Source: Metaphire vulgaris
Lineage: Eukaryota; Annelida; Clitellata; Crassiclitellata; Megascolecidae
DNA: 64,000 bases
Assembly (NCBI GenBank): GCA_018105865.1
Contig: CM030836.1
Location: forward strand, 1,984,001 to 2,048,000
Direction of reading: 5' to 3'
The notes under the pieces are model-generated. The model was not told the origin of the DNA. It saw nothing but the letters and a program-made list of their open reading frames with translations, and ran no database searches. This document shows, one piece after another, positions 47,110 through 59,166 of this stretch. The position numbers and the translations under genes are program-made. Position 1 is the stretch's first letter; every line of letters begins with the position of its first letter.

Positions 47110-49535
47110 TCAGAAGTGGTAACTTGCCCCGATACGGACGGGGAAAGCACCAAAGATATAACGTATATCTCTGTGCGCATTTCTGAATGCGAACTCGTGG
47201 AGATAGGACGAGAAGAGTGCGCTGCTGGTTCCGAACTGCCTCTTCAGTTTGCGTTTTGCCCTCATCCATAGATTTTCAATATTTTGAGTACGGACTTCGG
47301 GATCGTGCGGGTCTACGAAGTGGCGTTCATGCACGATGACGCTATGGGTATATATCCCATGGTGGATCGCTATGTGAAATGTAAAGGAAATCATATTACT
47401 TGTTCATCGTTATTTTCACAACAGTTGATCGAACTCAAGAATAGAACCAGCCATATTTAATATGCTATATCTCAACAACAAGGCTTTGTACCGAACGTTC
47501 TTAGGATATGCAGCCAAGTATATACACATAGTATAGACTTATTCAGCTTACCTGGAATGTTGGCGTATGCAGCCCAACCATTGGAGACGATGTGACTGCC
47601 CAGCAGGATGTGTCTCAACATTTCTGCCTGCAACGTAGGAGCCGATCTGTCTGGAAATTCAATGAGAAAGCATTTCCCTGTCATCCTTTCACAGCCCCCA
47701 AAGAACCAATGCTCTTCTCGGTAATGTCCACGATGATACTTTCTGTGGAAATACTTTGACTCGTCTATTTCCACCTCAATCGGTGCACCGTTCTCGTCCA
47801 CCCTTCCGATCTCTGTAAGTGTCCATGAACATGAAGTGAGAAAAAGAAACGATATAACAAAAGATGACTGAAGAGATCATAGACTCATAATGACAGTAAG
47901 CAGTACATTAAAATTGTATAGTAAAGGCCGACAGAAATTAAGTTGTTAGTTTTAAAACTGAAATGGAAGTACAATTATCAAACAAAGCATATTAAGTTTT
48001 GTAATCTATTCACTCTCTTTAGCAAAAATTGGTTTTCCCCATGAAATAATGCATTTAGAAGAAACAACTGAGATTACGTAAATGCTATCAAGTCCACTAT
48101 GAGCCCTTCTACATACCAGGGATATAGGTAGGCCTACTAAATAAAAAAGTTGAAATGAATTGTGGATTGCATTAACTAACCGTCATGGTTGTCCACAAAT
48201 TTTTTGCACTCATCACGGCAAAAATTAAACCAGTCGATGACAGTATTGTTGCGCAAACTCCAAGCTCCATCATTGTATATACCTGTGCATTGTTCTGTAA
48301 AATCATGCATAAAAGGATTTAAAATCAAAATCAACAGCAAAATTATGATTTTAAAATCAAAATCAAAATCAAAAATTGTTTGGCACTTCAACTGATTTAA
48401 ATTCAAAATCACATCACAGATGATTTAAAATCACAAAATCATTACTTCGACGCTAATTTGTAATCGGTTAACGACTCACTCCATTCTCTAGGAATAATGC
48501 CAACAAAGAAGTTGTTTTAATAAAAATGCACAATGCCACCTTATACACAGTAAGTGCAAATCCTTATCAGACAGTTTGATGGGAATGGAATAAGCACAAC
48601 CAGTCAGTAATGCAGCACTAAGGCTACTTCTTTAGAGGCCTAGTGGTATGTAGCGGACAGCGGTTAATAGAAAATTTTGAAGTTTAGTAGGTGTCTTGAT
48701 TCAGTTTGATCAATGTAAGATTTTCGAACATTACATAAGATAGCCTGTTCCTTCTTGGCATCTCAATTAAGGATGCTATGCTAAACAGGTGCTCAACAGC
48801 TTCAGAAGATGGACTAGTGGTGTTGAATCTGATGAGCAGCTTTTTTATGATGTGGTAACTGTCGAGGTGCTGCAATAGCATCGTACGATATGACTATAGA
48901 TATGAGCATAGACGATTTCGGAAAGTAAAGTTAGATTAGATAATTGCCTTGAGGAAATGGTCCAGAATTACATGACTAAAAGTAAATTTACTAAGTAGTA
49001 CTGACAAAAACCACAAAACCAGAGCTGTTTTATTAAGTATGACAGAAAATGAATTTGAAAATGATTTTGAGGCATACAGAATCGTCAAAGCACAAAAATT
49101 ATGATCTAAAATGGAAATCGTGTATTTTCATGTGATTTCAAATCACAATCAAAAATCGTGTCTTAAGATTTAAAATCGTGATTTGAAATCATTTCGTTTT
49201 AATTCCTCCCCAACACTGTACCTGTGTGGCATCAGTGGACCATAGGAAGATGAGCTTCACAATGGTTCTCAGTGGCAAGGAGCTCTTTTCGAAGAAACTG
49301 CCTTTCCGGATGGAAAGCCGACGGTTACAAGGCCACCGACATGACCAACGTTTCAGATCGGCGCCACTTTCGTGTGCTATCAACGTCATCGGGTAGTACC
49401 CGCATACGTCACACTGACGGGAGTTTGCAATTAGTGAGCGCTTCGCTAACCATTCAAGACAGGTTGGGATGTCACGTAGATTGTCGTGCAGGCTGCAGAG
49501 CGTCCAAATTTTCTGCTTAATGGCGGCGTCGGCCT
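47110..49535 (-). CDS. ISXO2/Merlin-type transposase gene in at least four exons
   Basis: Minus-strand exons: 49535-49222, 48294-48181, 47812-47552 and 47369-47110 (stop). The first follows acceptor TTTTCAG and holds a zinc ribbon (CDVCGYYPM, WSCRWPC) and SIRKGSFFEKSSLPLRTIVK. The second, after TTTTACAG, holds NNTVIDWFNFCRDEC. The third, after CTTACAG, holds VEIDESKYFHRKYHRG, HWFFGGCERMTG and IVSNGWAAYA. The fourth, after TTTCACATAG, holds THSVIVHERHFVDPHDPEVR and NIENLWMRAKRKLKRQFG. This is the ISXO2-like (IS1595/Merlin) domain. Introns 2 and 3 have matching phase 1 boundaries and GT-AG ends. Intron 1 ends phase 0 but resumes phase 1, unresolved. The second catalytic aspartate is asparagine (SNGW for SDGW), so activity is doubtful. 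It may be a Merlin element or a derived host gene; the 5' end is not defined. Confidence 0.6.
48305..49200 (-). mobile_element. hAT remnant inside the first intron of the Merlin-type gene
   Basis: Minus-strand codons at 48881-48690 read YHIIKKLLIRFNTTSPSSEA, VEHLFSIASLIEMPRRNRLS and FENLTLIKLNQ, a hAT dimerisation region. Tracts of AAATCAAAATC repeats at 48320-48380 and GATTTAAAATCGTGATTTGA at 49166 lie near the two ends in opposite sense and look like degenerate termini. No target duplication is clear. Confidence 0.6.
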
Positions 49536-49639
49536 CTGAAAATGGCCAGAAAAGACTTTTAGAACAAGCTATTACAATACGTACCATATGAAATAATTCT
49601 AAAAAGAAAAATTTAACTGCTTTAAAAACTACCAAATAT

Positions 49640-50047
49640 CTTATTGACTTATATTATATATTTTTCTATATTATATTTTAAAATAAGCTCAACCGATACG
49701 GTCAGGCCCGTATGAAGGTGGGTGCAGATGGTTCATTTCAAATGGAGGGAGTTTGATGCTCTGTTGCCTGTTTTCTCCCTTTTGCCTCTATGATAATCAT
49801 TCTGCACCTCTGCTACAAATTGTATGGCTAGGGTGCTGCTAGGAGATAATGATAGAATATGCAATTATGCATAGAATAGCTATGAACGAGAATAGCTAAA
49901 CTGCATCAGTAAGTAAAATGCATTTAAATATATGCCAATCCACTTTACTAAATACTTACAATTTCTTCCACCACTGTTAAATAATTTTCTGACCGAATAA
50001 GGATCCCGGTATTACGCGTGTACGGCCAAAAATTGATTAGGGGACCT
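49640..50047. other. Stretch without recognisable gene
   Basis: AT-rich sequence between the Merlin-type gene and the hAT-like element; no motif or repeat recognised. Confidence 0.4.
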
Positions 50048-50284
50048 GTTTACATTAGGGGTGGGTCGATTAATCGAAATCGAAATCGAAATCGTGATTT
50101 TTGAAAAAATCGTAATCGAAATCGACACGATTATTAAATAAATCGAAATAATCGATAATCGTCGAAAAATAATCGAAATCGCGATTAATTTTCGATTATT
50201 CCGGTAAGTGATATTATACAATATTTCCGATTCAAAGAAAGATCAATTTACCGTTGATTATAAGATTTTCATTGAAAATGGATT

Positions 50285-50655
50285 CAACAGCGTCTAAAGA
50301 CAGGTGCCATCTTTCTGGGTTTGACAGCAGCTTTCGATACGGTGTGTCAGGTGGGTTTAATGTACAAACTCTCGCTCAACTTGCCACACTGGTTCTGTCA
50401 ACTCGTGGAATTACTCATCTCTGACAAACGGTTCTGAGTTCACTTGGGAGATGTCAGCTCCTGGAGACGTCGACGAAACGGTCTACCACCATAGGGTCCA
50501 GTTCTAGTCCCCACGTTATTCAATTTGTAGGCCTGTAGGCCTACAAACGACTTAAATTAGGCCTACCTGATACCATCAGTAGGAAGTTTGGATACGCTGA
50601 CGATATCGGTCTTGCCACCCAGGCTCGATCCTTTAAGGAGGTTGAAGACCAGGGT
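50285..50655 (+). mobile_element. Reverse-transcriptase fragment inside the hAT-like element
   Basis: Codons read RLKTGAIFLGLTAAFDTV (50293), MYKLSLNLPHWFCQLVE, FRVHLGD-like and, after frame changes, SRKFGYADDIGLATQARSF (50578-50635). These are the D-containing and YADD active-site blocks of a non-LTR reverse transcriptase. The piece is heavily decayed and bounded by other repeats. Confidence 0.65.
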
Positions 50656-50659
50656 TATT

Positions 50660-50900
50660 TCTAGAATTGTGAATTGGGGTGGGGTGTCGGGAAAGTCTGG
50701 GGTGTGTTTATTTCTAGGATTGTAGGATTGTGAATTTGGGGTGTCGGGAAAATCGGGGAGTGTCGAAATTTGGAAGTCACTACCGAAAAAGGCTGACAAG
50801 CAAAAAAACGTTATAGAGACTCACAAAAAGTCTGACAAGCAAAAAAGTCATCCGAGGATAAAGTTGTGGGGTCTATTTCTCCATTTGGGGGCAGGCCTCT
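50660..50900. repeat. Z repeat, copy 2
   Basis: Same order of landmarks as 23240-23575, including ATTTGGAAGTCACTACC and two CTGACAAGCAAAAAA motifs (50789, 50829), then GTCATCCGAGGATAAA and TCCATTTGGGGGC. Confidence 0.7.
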
Positions 50901-51486
50901 TCAGAGGCTGAAGGAGGCCCAGGCCAGTTGGAATTTCGAGGCCTCTCCTAGCCTTCCCAACAATTAAAATTTTGACAAGCGTGTTGGAGGTTGTTAGGGG
51001 TGTAGAATATCCCTGTTGAAGACCAACTGAACATCGATACACAGAGGATTGCCCAATACTGTAAAATATGGCGGGAAAGCCAGTTTCTAAAGGTACTGTG
51101 AAATAATCGAAATCGAAATCGCGATTATTTAAAAAACCGTAATCGTAATCGAAATCGTAATCGTGAAAAATAATCAGAAATAATCGTAATCGTAATCGGA
51201 AAAAATAATCGTAATCGACCCAGCTCTAGTTTACATGTGAGTAGCGACCTGCCATGATTACCGAGATTAATATCACAACCCCCAAGTACAAGATATTTGC
51301 CAAAAGCCCAGCAGTGATATTGTTAATCCTAATAACTTTTTGGCATATTCCATCTCAAATTTACCGATCAACTTTAGTATACAGAAATATGTTCCAAAAA
51401 GTAATTCAGACATGCTAACTGTCATAAGCATATAACAACGCTATATAAATCTCTGCCAATATGCAAGGCAGACATTCACGTGTTAA

Positions 51487-54313
51487 CAAAAAACTTCCAT
51501 GGGTTACTAGAGAGGTACAGAAGAAGAGAAGGGCCAAAAACAAAGCGTGGAAGAAATTGAGAAAGCACCGACTAAAGATGCAAAGCAATGAAGGTTTGGA
51601 ACAAGTGAGATTAAAACAGTTACAGTCCAGTTACGTGCAAAAGAGGAACAAATCAACAGCTACAAATAAAGCGGCTATTACAGAGTATGAGAACAAATTA
51701 GCAAAAGACATCAAACGGAACAGCAAGAGTTTTTATGGATATGCAAGAAGTAAGATGAAGCGAAAAGACAAAGTGGGACCATTAATAGCTGATTCTGGAG
51801 AAACAGTGACGGATGACATGGAAACAGCAACAATTCTGAATGATTACTTCGGAAGTGTTCACTAAGGAAAATACAACCAACATACCAAAGCCCATTAATT
51901 TATTTTGTGGAAAAGAGGAGGAAGTATTATCAGATATAAATTGCAATAAAGAGTGTGTCCTGGAAATTCTGAGTCAAATGAAAACTGACAAAAGCCCCGG
52001 AATAGACAATATACATCCAAAATTTCTGTATGATGTAAGACATGAGGTTAATGAGCAACGTTCCCTCTAATTTTTTTGGGTACTGTGCAAAGTTTCAGTT
52101 GGTCTGAGCAACTCAAAAATTCTGCTGTGCAAGGTATATATGAGATTTTAAAAGAATTTTAAAAATTGTATTGCCTTGTTTCATACGCTAGTCAAGTGAA
52201 GACTGAAGACTGGTGCCCAACAAAATAAGCTTTTTCAAAAATTGCAATAAAATCTAATTAATGAAAAGAACTTGAAATTTCTTAAAGTCGTTATGACTTA
52301 GTCTTATTGACAAAACATCGCACCATCTATGGCTTCATTGTAATCGAAATTCTAACGTTAAGACAACAGTCATTGCTGAGAACTTGAGATCCCCTCTGAG
52401 GCCCCCTACACCCTTTTGTCGTCTATCTTTTATTGACTGCCATCGTTTATACACATTGTCTATGAGTGAAGATGCATTTAAGCTGCACCCTACGTTCCGA
52501 GACAGAGTCAGGTAGTTTCGTGTTAACGTGTTCGTTTAGCCATTCAGTCTTAAACTTTGTTATACATTTCTTTTTTGAAGCTGCAGATGTTCCCGACTCC
52601 GCTTCGCTATTGCATTTAGACATTACGACGATTATTCGACTAAATATTTGAGAAATTTTACGAATATTTAGCTCCAACGCGGATTTTTCTGTGTACGCTA
52701 TTTTAAATTTGAGCTACATAATAACGTAATGGAAGTTGGATGCGCCGTCAGAAGCCAAGGTCAGAAGGCTTTGGCGCCATTCACGAAATTGTTTTATAGC
52801 GCTTGATTTTGTTTAGACTACGAACTATCATTGGGCCATGTAACGAAACTCATTTTCGCAACAACTATTACTGCATGTTCTGTAATTGTGGTTCAAGACA
52901 AATTTTTGTTAAAATGTTTCAGCTTTGACTAATGTATTATCCTATAAATGCCACTCAAAAATCACTGCGCGCTACTCAAAAACTTCTGCGCGCTGGTCCT
53001 GAAAATATTGCGCAATTGCGCAGCGCGCAGCTTAGAGGGAACGTTGTTAATGAGTAATAGCCACAATATTCAATATGTCACTTAAATCGGGAATAGTCCC
53101 TAGAGACTGGAAGGATGCAGTAGTCACTCCTATATTCAAAAAGGGTAACCGTGGGGAGCCTGGAAATTATAGGCCAGTGAGCCTGACCTGTATAATATGC
53201 AAAGTTCTGGAAAAAATAATAAAAGCAAATATATTGGACCATCTTATGAGAAACAAGATTTTAAAGGATAGCCACCATGGGTTTATTAAAGGAAGATCTT
53301 GCTTAACAAACATACTAGACTTTTTAGAGGAGATTCATGACAAGCTAGATGAGGGAAAAGCAGTTGATGTAATATACCTGGACTTTGCAAAAGCATTCGA
53401 TAAAGTACCACATTCAAGACTGGCAGTCAAGCTTCAGGCCAGTAGAATTAGAGGTAAAGTTCTTGGAAGGATAAAACAATTGGCTTCAGAGCAGAAGACA
53501 GAAGGTAGGTATAAGAGGAAAGTATTCAGATTGGGCTGAGGTCATAAGTGGGGTGCCACAAGGTTCAGTGTTGGGACCTCTATTGTTTTTAATATACATC
53601 AACGACATCGATGATGATATAATGTCAAAAATATCAAAATTCGCTGATGACACAAAACTGTGTGGACAGAGTGATAGTGAAGCAGAAGCAAAAATTTTAC
53701 AACAAGACCTTAATAGACTATCCCAGTGGTCGGCAGATTTGCAAATGCTTTTTAATACAGATAAATGCTCGGTGATGCACATTGGGAAGAAGGGAACAGA
53801 TCATGAATTTAAGTTATGTAGGAAGGGACTAAAAGTTACAAACGAGGAGAAAGATCTAGGGGTCATCATGCATAACAGCTTAAAGGCATCTAGGCAATGT
53901 GCAGAGGCAGCTAATAAGGCCAACAAAATTCTAGGTATGATCAAAAGAACGATAGTGAGCAGAGAGAAGGATGTAATAATAAGACTTTACAAGACATTGG
54001 TACGTCCACATTTAGAGAATTGTGTTCAAGCATGGTGTCCATTCCTGAAGAAAGACATAGAGACCTTAGAAAGAGTGCAACACAGAGCAACAAAGATGAT
54101 CAAGGGATATCATAAACTAACCTACGAGGAAAGGCTAAATCACTGTGGATTGACAATCCTGGAAAAAAGAAGAGAGAGAGGGGATTTGATCGAGACATAC
54201 AAAATACTAACAAACAAAGTGGAAATGCCAAGAGAAAGATTTTTACAATGAAGCAGTATGATCGAACCAGAGGACACAGCATGAAACTGTTCAAGAAACG
54301 GGTTGTGAGACAT
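51487..54313 (+). pseudogene. LINE-B (CR1/Jockey-like) ORF2, first part
   Basis: A 5'-truncated LINE whose codons run LPWVTREVQKKRRAKNKAWK, NSKSFYGYARSKMKRKDKVG, then after a shift QMKTDKSPGIDNIHPKF (52010), a hAT interruption (52056-53046), GIVPRDWKDAVVTPIFKKGN and GNYRPVSLTCIICKVLEKII (53085-53215), YLDFAKAFDKVPHSRL (53378), and in another frame PQGSVLGPLLFLIYINDIDD (53555), KFADDTKLCGQS (53637), NTDKCSVMHIGKKG and LYKTLVRPHLENCVQAWCPF. These are RT blocks in normal order; FADD is the active site. Two shifts and the passengers make it dead. It continues at 57898. Confidence 0.88.
52056..53046 (-). mobile_element. hAT-like element inserted in LINE-B, 991 bp
   Basis: Perfect ends CAACGTTCCCTCTAA and TTAGAGGGAACGTTG lie inside an 8-bp duplication TTAATGAG (52048-52055, 53047-53054). 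The flanking LINE-B sequence is interrupted in mid-ORF. A minus-strand piece (ASKKKCITKFKTEWLNEHV, 52590-52520) resembles the N-terminal end of hAT transposases, and the rest is deleted. The sub-terminal region is rich in GCGCGC/TGCGCA words (52965-53030). Confidence 0.9.
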
Positions 54314-54319
54314 AAACAG

Positions 54320-57300
54320 ATATGTTGTGAGATATGTGCTAGGGGGCGCTTCATAGAGCTGCTCGCGGGTTGTGTGCCCGCCGTCTAAATTATCGTCTTT
54401 TTCGGGACTAGTGCGTTAGCGTCAACCGAATTTCGATCGGTGTGGTGTTTCTGCGGTCGGAGATTCGGCTGTACGTCTTTTTTAGGTGTTTTGAGTTGTG
54501 GTGCGGATTTGTGAGGTTCTGAGGTTTGATCTTTATGAGTTATTGTGATTTCTCTTCGGCTCGCTTGGCGGCTGGGTTTGGTCACCGTATTGCGCTATTT
54601 CGGGGCACATCAGCGCACCTGTCTTGTGTTGATGTTTCGGTACACGAGGGCGGAGTTATTACAGTTACGGAGGTGTACTCAGGTGCACTCTTCGGCTACT
54701 CTGCGTCGACGACTGGCTCACATTTTCTCTAGGCCGTCTCACTGGAGGGCGGGCGGGAGGGGAGTCGGGGCGGAGTTGGTCTTCGGAGACCAATCACGGT
54801 GGTGACTTCCCGTTCCCCCAGATCCGGGGCAAACCGGGGCAGGGTCCGGATCGGCATGAATGATCGGCCTGGGCTGGTGCGCCCACGGCTTCAACGTCAC
54901 CTCAACCAACGGTCCACGGAACTCAGGATGGGATTACAAAATATTAGGTCTATTGGGAGTAAAATTGAGAATGTAGTGGGTCTCGTTGAGGATTATAACC
55001 TGCAGTTACTTGTGCTGACGGAGTCCTGGCATCTTGACTCTGAAGCGGTCGCGATAAAGAGGTTGAGTGGCTATGGTTTGTCTGTTGTGGATGCCGCTCG
55101 CTCGGCCCCTGACTTAGCGCAAGCTGGACCTAATTTCGTTAACCATGGTGGTCTGGTGATCGTAGCTCGCCGGGGAACTAACATTCGGAAGGTTGACACC
55201 AAACTCAGACCGACCACTTTTGAGCATCTGTGCTGTCGGGTGGGTGGTGAGCATGGTTCAAATGGTCTAATGATGCTGGTGGCTGTTTATCGGCCTGGTT
55301 CTCAGGCCATCAGTGAGCTATTCTTTCGGGAATTTTCGACACTGCTCGAGGCCATGGCGACCTACAACTGCAAGTTCTGCATAGCTGGCGACATTAATAT
55401 TCACTCGGAGGAGCCTGCTAATGCGGCTTGTCGGAATCTAGGGTTGACCCTTAACATGTTTGATCTTAGACAGTGGGTAGGAGAGCCGACGCATGATCTA
55501 GGCGGCCTCCTCGATGTGGTTATCGGGCCATCTGATTGGCCGCTCTCCGATGTCAGGGTTGATGAGACATGTTTGTCTGACCACAAGATGGTCCTTTGGT
55601 CTGCTCATTTGTCGTCTCCACTTCCGGTGTATAGAACTGTCAAGCGGAGGAACTGGAAGGTCTTCGATCCCAATGTGTTTGCACAGAGACTTCAGTCTTC
55701 TGAGCTGTGTTTGCCTATGACGCTCGGAAGATCAGCGTCTGAGCTCGCTGAGAGCTATAACTCGGTGATCACTGGGATTCTTGACGAACTTGCTCCTATG
55801 ACTGAGATCAGGACGCGTGATAGGCCTTTCTGTCCGTTTTACGATGAGGAGTGTCGGCAGGCTCGGCGGGATGCGCGGCGAGCAGAGAGGTCGTTTCGGA
55901 GGGCCATTAGCTCTAATGTGGAGCCGGAGGCCCGGGCTCAATGGGGGAGGCTTTGGGTCGGTATAGGAAGTTGGTCAAGGCTAAGGGTAGGGCCTATTGG
56001 AGGCAGACCTTTAGTCGGTCTGGGTCAGATGGGAGGAGGACATGGCGGGTCCTCAACGCGCTACTGGGAGAAGATCAAAATGCCTGTGGCGCTGGCCCGG
56101 TTTTTAGTGCTGAGGATTTCCACCAGCACATCGAGGAGAAGGTAGCAAGGATACGTGACAGGACGGCGAATGCTGGTCCTGCGACATTCTCTGTGCACGA
56201 TGGCCCCCGTCTGTTAGCTTTCTCCCCCCCCCGTCCGTTGAGGAAGTTGTGGCCTTGGTTAGGTCTGCCCCGAACAAGCAATGCCAGGCTGACCCGCTTC
56301 CTGTTTGGCTATTAAAGGACTCGATTGAGCTGTTGGCCCCTTTCATTAGAATGCTATTTTCCGCGTCCTTGGAGACGTGTGAGTTTCCGTCTTCATGGAA
56401 ACATGCGACTGTTAGGCCACATTTGAAACGGCCGGGTCTTGATCCTTCGGATCCTGCGAGTTATAGACCAGTCTCCAATCTGACATTTCTATCTAAGCTT
56501 CTGGAGAGGGTAGTTAACAGGCAGCTCATAGGGTTTCTCACTGCTAATGGACTCATGCCGCGTGACCAGTCAGCGTATCGTCGAGGGCACTCGACGGAAT
56601 CTGCCATCCTTAAGATTTTCAATGATCTGGTCGATGATGTGTCGAACGGGAGGCTTGCACTCCTATGCCTTCTTGACCTCTCGTCGGCATTTGATTCGGT
56701 TGATCATCAGGTCCTCATTCATCGGCTTGAGAAATCATTCGGTGTTGGTGGCTCCTCCTTGCGGTGGATAGTTAGCTATCTCTCTGACAGATGGCAATCT
56801 GTAACGTGCGGAGGGAATCTATCTGTGGGGCGGAGTGTTGGGTGTGGGGTCCCTGAAGGGTCGGTAATTGGCCCATTACTCTTCATTCTTTACACGGCCG
56901 ACCTTAGATCCATTATTTTGGCCTTTGGACTGTCGCCCCACAGCTATGCTGACGACACCCAGATTTACTCGTCTTGCCTCCCAGGTGATGTGGAGGTGCT
57001 GCGGGAACGGTTCCTGGGGTGTCTGGCGGCCGTCTAGAAGTGGGCGGTGGAAAATCGATTGGCCCTTAATGTTGGAAAAACGGAGTTTATCTGGGTCACC
57101 ACCCCTCGGAGAAGGACGCTAGTGAGTCGTAAACCGTTCGTGATGGGTGATGCTACCATTGTCCCCTCAGAGTGTGTGAGGCTGCTGGGGGTCCTCTTTG
57201 ATGGTACTCTGTCATTTGAGCCGTACCTAAATGATGTGATCAGGCGATGCCACTTTCAACTGAGAAGAATACGATCAGTCCGGCGCTATCTACCTGTATC

Positions 57301-57891
57301 CGGTGTCGTTCACTTGGTTCAGGCCTTAGTGCTAACGAGGATTGATTACTGCAATAGTGTGTTGTGGGGTCTCCCGGTCAATAAACCGGATCGCCTGCAG
57401 TCTATTCTTAATCAGTCAGCGAGGATCGTGTTCGGATGTCGTTGGCGCGAGCACGTAACTCCACTTCTCAGGGGATCGTCTTCATTGACTTCGAGTCCCT
57501 GAGCGGATTGTGTTCAGAGATGCTGGCTGACGTACAGAGTGCTGCATGACCCGTACTGTCCGGAGTATCTCGCCTCTCTTGTAAAGACACCGCAGTGCAG
57601 TGATAGGAGATCGTCACTCCGTTCGAGTCGTAGGGTCAAACTTCAGGTTCCTCCTCCCTCCAAGACTGCCAAGTTTGGAGAGAGATCATTTACACGCGGC
57701 AACCCTATCTTGTGGAACTCTCTTCCTGATCACGTCACCACGGCTGATACTCCGGAACACTTCATCAAGAGCTTAAAAACGCATCTGTTTGGGTTGGGGT
57801 ATAGTTGAGATGTTAAAGCGCTTTTGTTGTGGGCCTCAGTCTTGTTACAGCGCTATAGAAATCGTCCAAGAATGAATGAAATGTATGAATG
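54320..57891 (+). mobile_element. Nearly complete L2/CR1-type LINE (LINE-A), 3.6 kb
   Basis: AAACAG flanks it (54314-54319, 57892-57897), interrupting LINE-B. It has a GC-richer 5' region (54340-54800) and then ORF2 in pieces. 54799-55960 is an endonuclease: GLQNIRSIGSKIEN, LLVLTESWHL, FCIAGDINIH, LGGLLDVVIG and CLSDHKMVLW carry its N, E, D..N, D and SDH residues. After a shift near 55950, then another near 56225, the RT follows (56249-57480): ASYRPVSNLTFLSKLLERVV, LLDLSSAFDSVDHQVLIHRL, GVPEGSVIGPLLFILYTADL, YADDTQIYSS and LTRIDYCNSVLWGL. A stop at 57035 and a shift near 57475 precede the tail HDPYCPEYLASLVKTPQ. It ends GCGCTATAGAAATCGTCC plus (GAATG)n. The few lesions imply recent activity. 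Confidence 0.92.
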
Positions 57892-57897
57892 AAACAG

Positions 57898-58080
57898 CAT
57901 TTTTAGTGCAAGAGTGGTGGACAGATGGAATGAACTGGATGAGGGGATAGTACTGGCTACAACTGTAAACGAGTTCAAAATAAACCTCAGTAGTTTAGGG
58001 TATTAGATTGGACGGGAACAACAGTGGTTCTCACACAGAAGCCCCTACTGAACCACTTTAAACCTTGTTATATTATATTG
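57898..58080 (+). pseudogene. LINE-B, C-terminal remainder after LINE-A insertion
   Basis: Resumes the interrupted ORF of LINE-B: HFFSARVVDRWNELDEGI, then TTVNEFKINLSSLGY, the conserved end of this LINE clade, and a short 3' UTR. Upstream of the break (54250-54313) the matching part reads YDRTRGHSMKLFKKRVV. An (AT)n run (58089-58125) marks the join back to the XY repeat. Confidence 0.85.
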
Positions 58081-58085
58081 TTATA

Positions 58086-58131
<46 letters not shown>

Positions 58132-58308
58132 AAAAAGACTTTTATCGATATTTATTTCAAAATAGAAACGATATCCATATTGGCGATGGGCAAAACTTAC
58201 ATAAACGTATCGCTAAAAGCGAAAATGATGGCAATTCACTGCACACGCTTAAAATTCTATTTGTTCACTCAAACAAACCGGTGATAAAAATATTTCATGG
58301 TAAATTGA

Positions 58309-58677
58309 TTGATTGAAGAAGGTTTATTTTCAACTCAACTGGATAACATTTACATACACTAAACACAATTATAGTTAAGTAACAGGGTAATGCATGACCC
58401 TAAATAATGGAGTAAATGAGAACAGTAAAACAACAAAAAGACAAACTTCAGTCAGACTAAACTAAAAAATACATCACTTTAGAATAAACAAGTAGCTAAA
58501 TTAACAAGTAACATAGTAAACAATTGATAGTAACAGTTGTACCATTGCATACAGATATTGTAAACAATAAAATGACAAAGTAATAAGCAGTTTCAAAATA
58601 ATAATTATAAATCATGGTATTGGGGTCAATGAAATTAGAATGGAAGAGTAACAGTTAATATAGTGAGTAGAATCAAG
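58309..58677 (-). mobile_element. LINE 3' end with (TCAA)n tail
   Basis: Absent from XY copy 2 (which reads TGGTAAATCAATAGCTGGAC at 30969). Reversed, it ends AAATAAACCTTCTTCAATCA with a TCAA tail. Probably a LINE or SINE 3' UTR; no coding remains. Confidence 0.6.
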
Positions 58678-58846
58678 ACCTGGACGCCTTATATACCGCT
58701 ACACTTATTCGACACACCCGATCACCGTTTCTTATCTCATTCGTTCATGACCGTTAATTCAGTCATCTGCAAAATGCAGAGCCGTATTTTCAAAATCATT
58801 TTTTAAATGAAGTATAATATTTATAATTGTAGAATATGTTCAATTT

Positions 58847-59166
58847 TCGATCCCAGCTTCCCTCCGCAGACTGGGACACTTTCAAACAATAAAATTTGAA
58901 TCCTCATTTCCTATCATTCCTGCATTATCTCCTCGAGTCTTCAGGTCTAAGCTTAAGTCATTCCTTTTTCTAAAATCATATACTCCATAGCTGTAACAAC
59001 CTAGCCTCACTGCCCTTTGGATATTGACAATTGCCTGGCTGATCACATACCTTCCCCATACCTAATTTAAGAGAGGCTGAGCGCCTAATAATACAGTAAG
59101 CAGCTACTGTTGTGCTGCTTCCAGGGCGCTATAGAAATCCACGAGATTTTACTTTACTTTACTTTA
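58847..59166 (+). mobile_element. 5'-truncated tail of the LINE family at 31029 and 61900
   Basis: AATTT duplicates flank it (58842-58846, 59167-59171), and copy 2 of XY has the uninserted site (32862). Codons give FPIIPALSPRVFRSKLKSFL in shifting frames, matching 62180-62090 on the minus strand. The end is GGGCGCTATAGAAATCCACG followed by an ACTTT run. Confidence 0.85.

Larger units (their letters stand above)
50056..51228. mobile_element. hAT-like element with ATCGAAATCG-repeat ends, 1.2 kb
   Basis: Termini TAGGGGTGGGTCGATTA and (reversed) TAGAGCTGGGTCGATTACG are inverted, inside an 8-bp duplication GTTTACAT (50048-50055, 51229-51236). Both sub-terminal regions (50066-50210, 51100-51220) are dense arrays of AATCGAAATCG/AATCGTAATCG words. 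The middle is filled by other repeats: a LINE fragment (50285-50655) and a Z repeat (50660-50900). No transposase remains. Confidence 0.85.
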
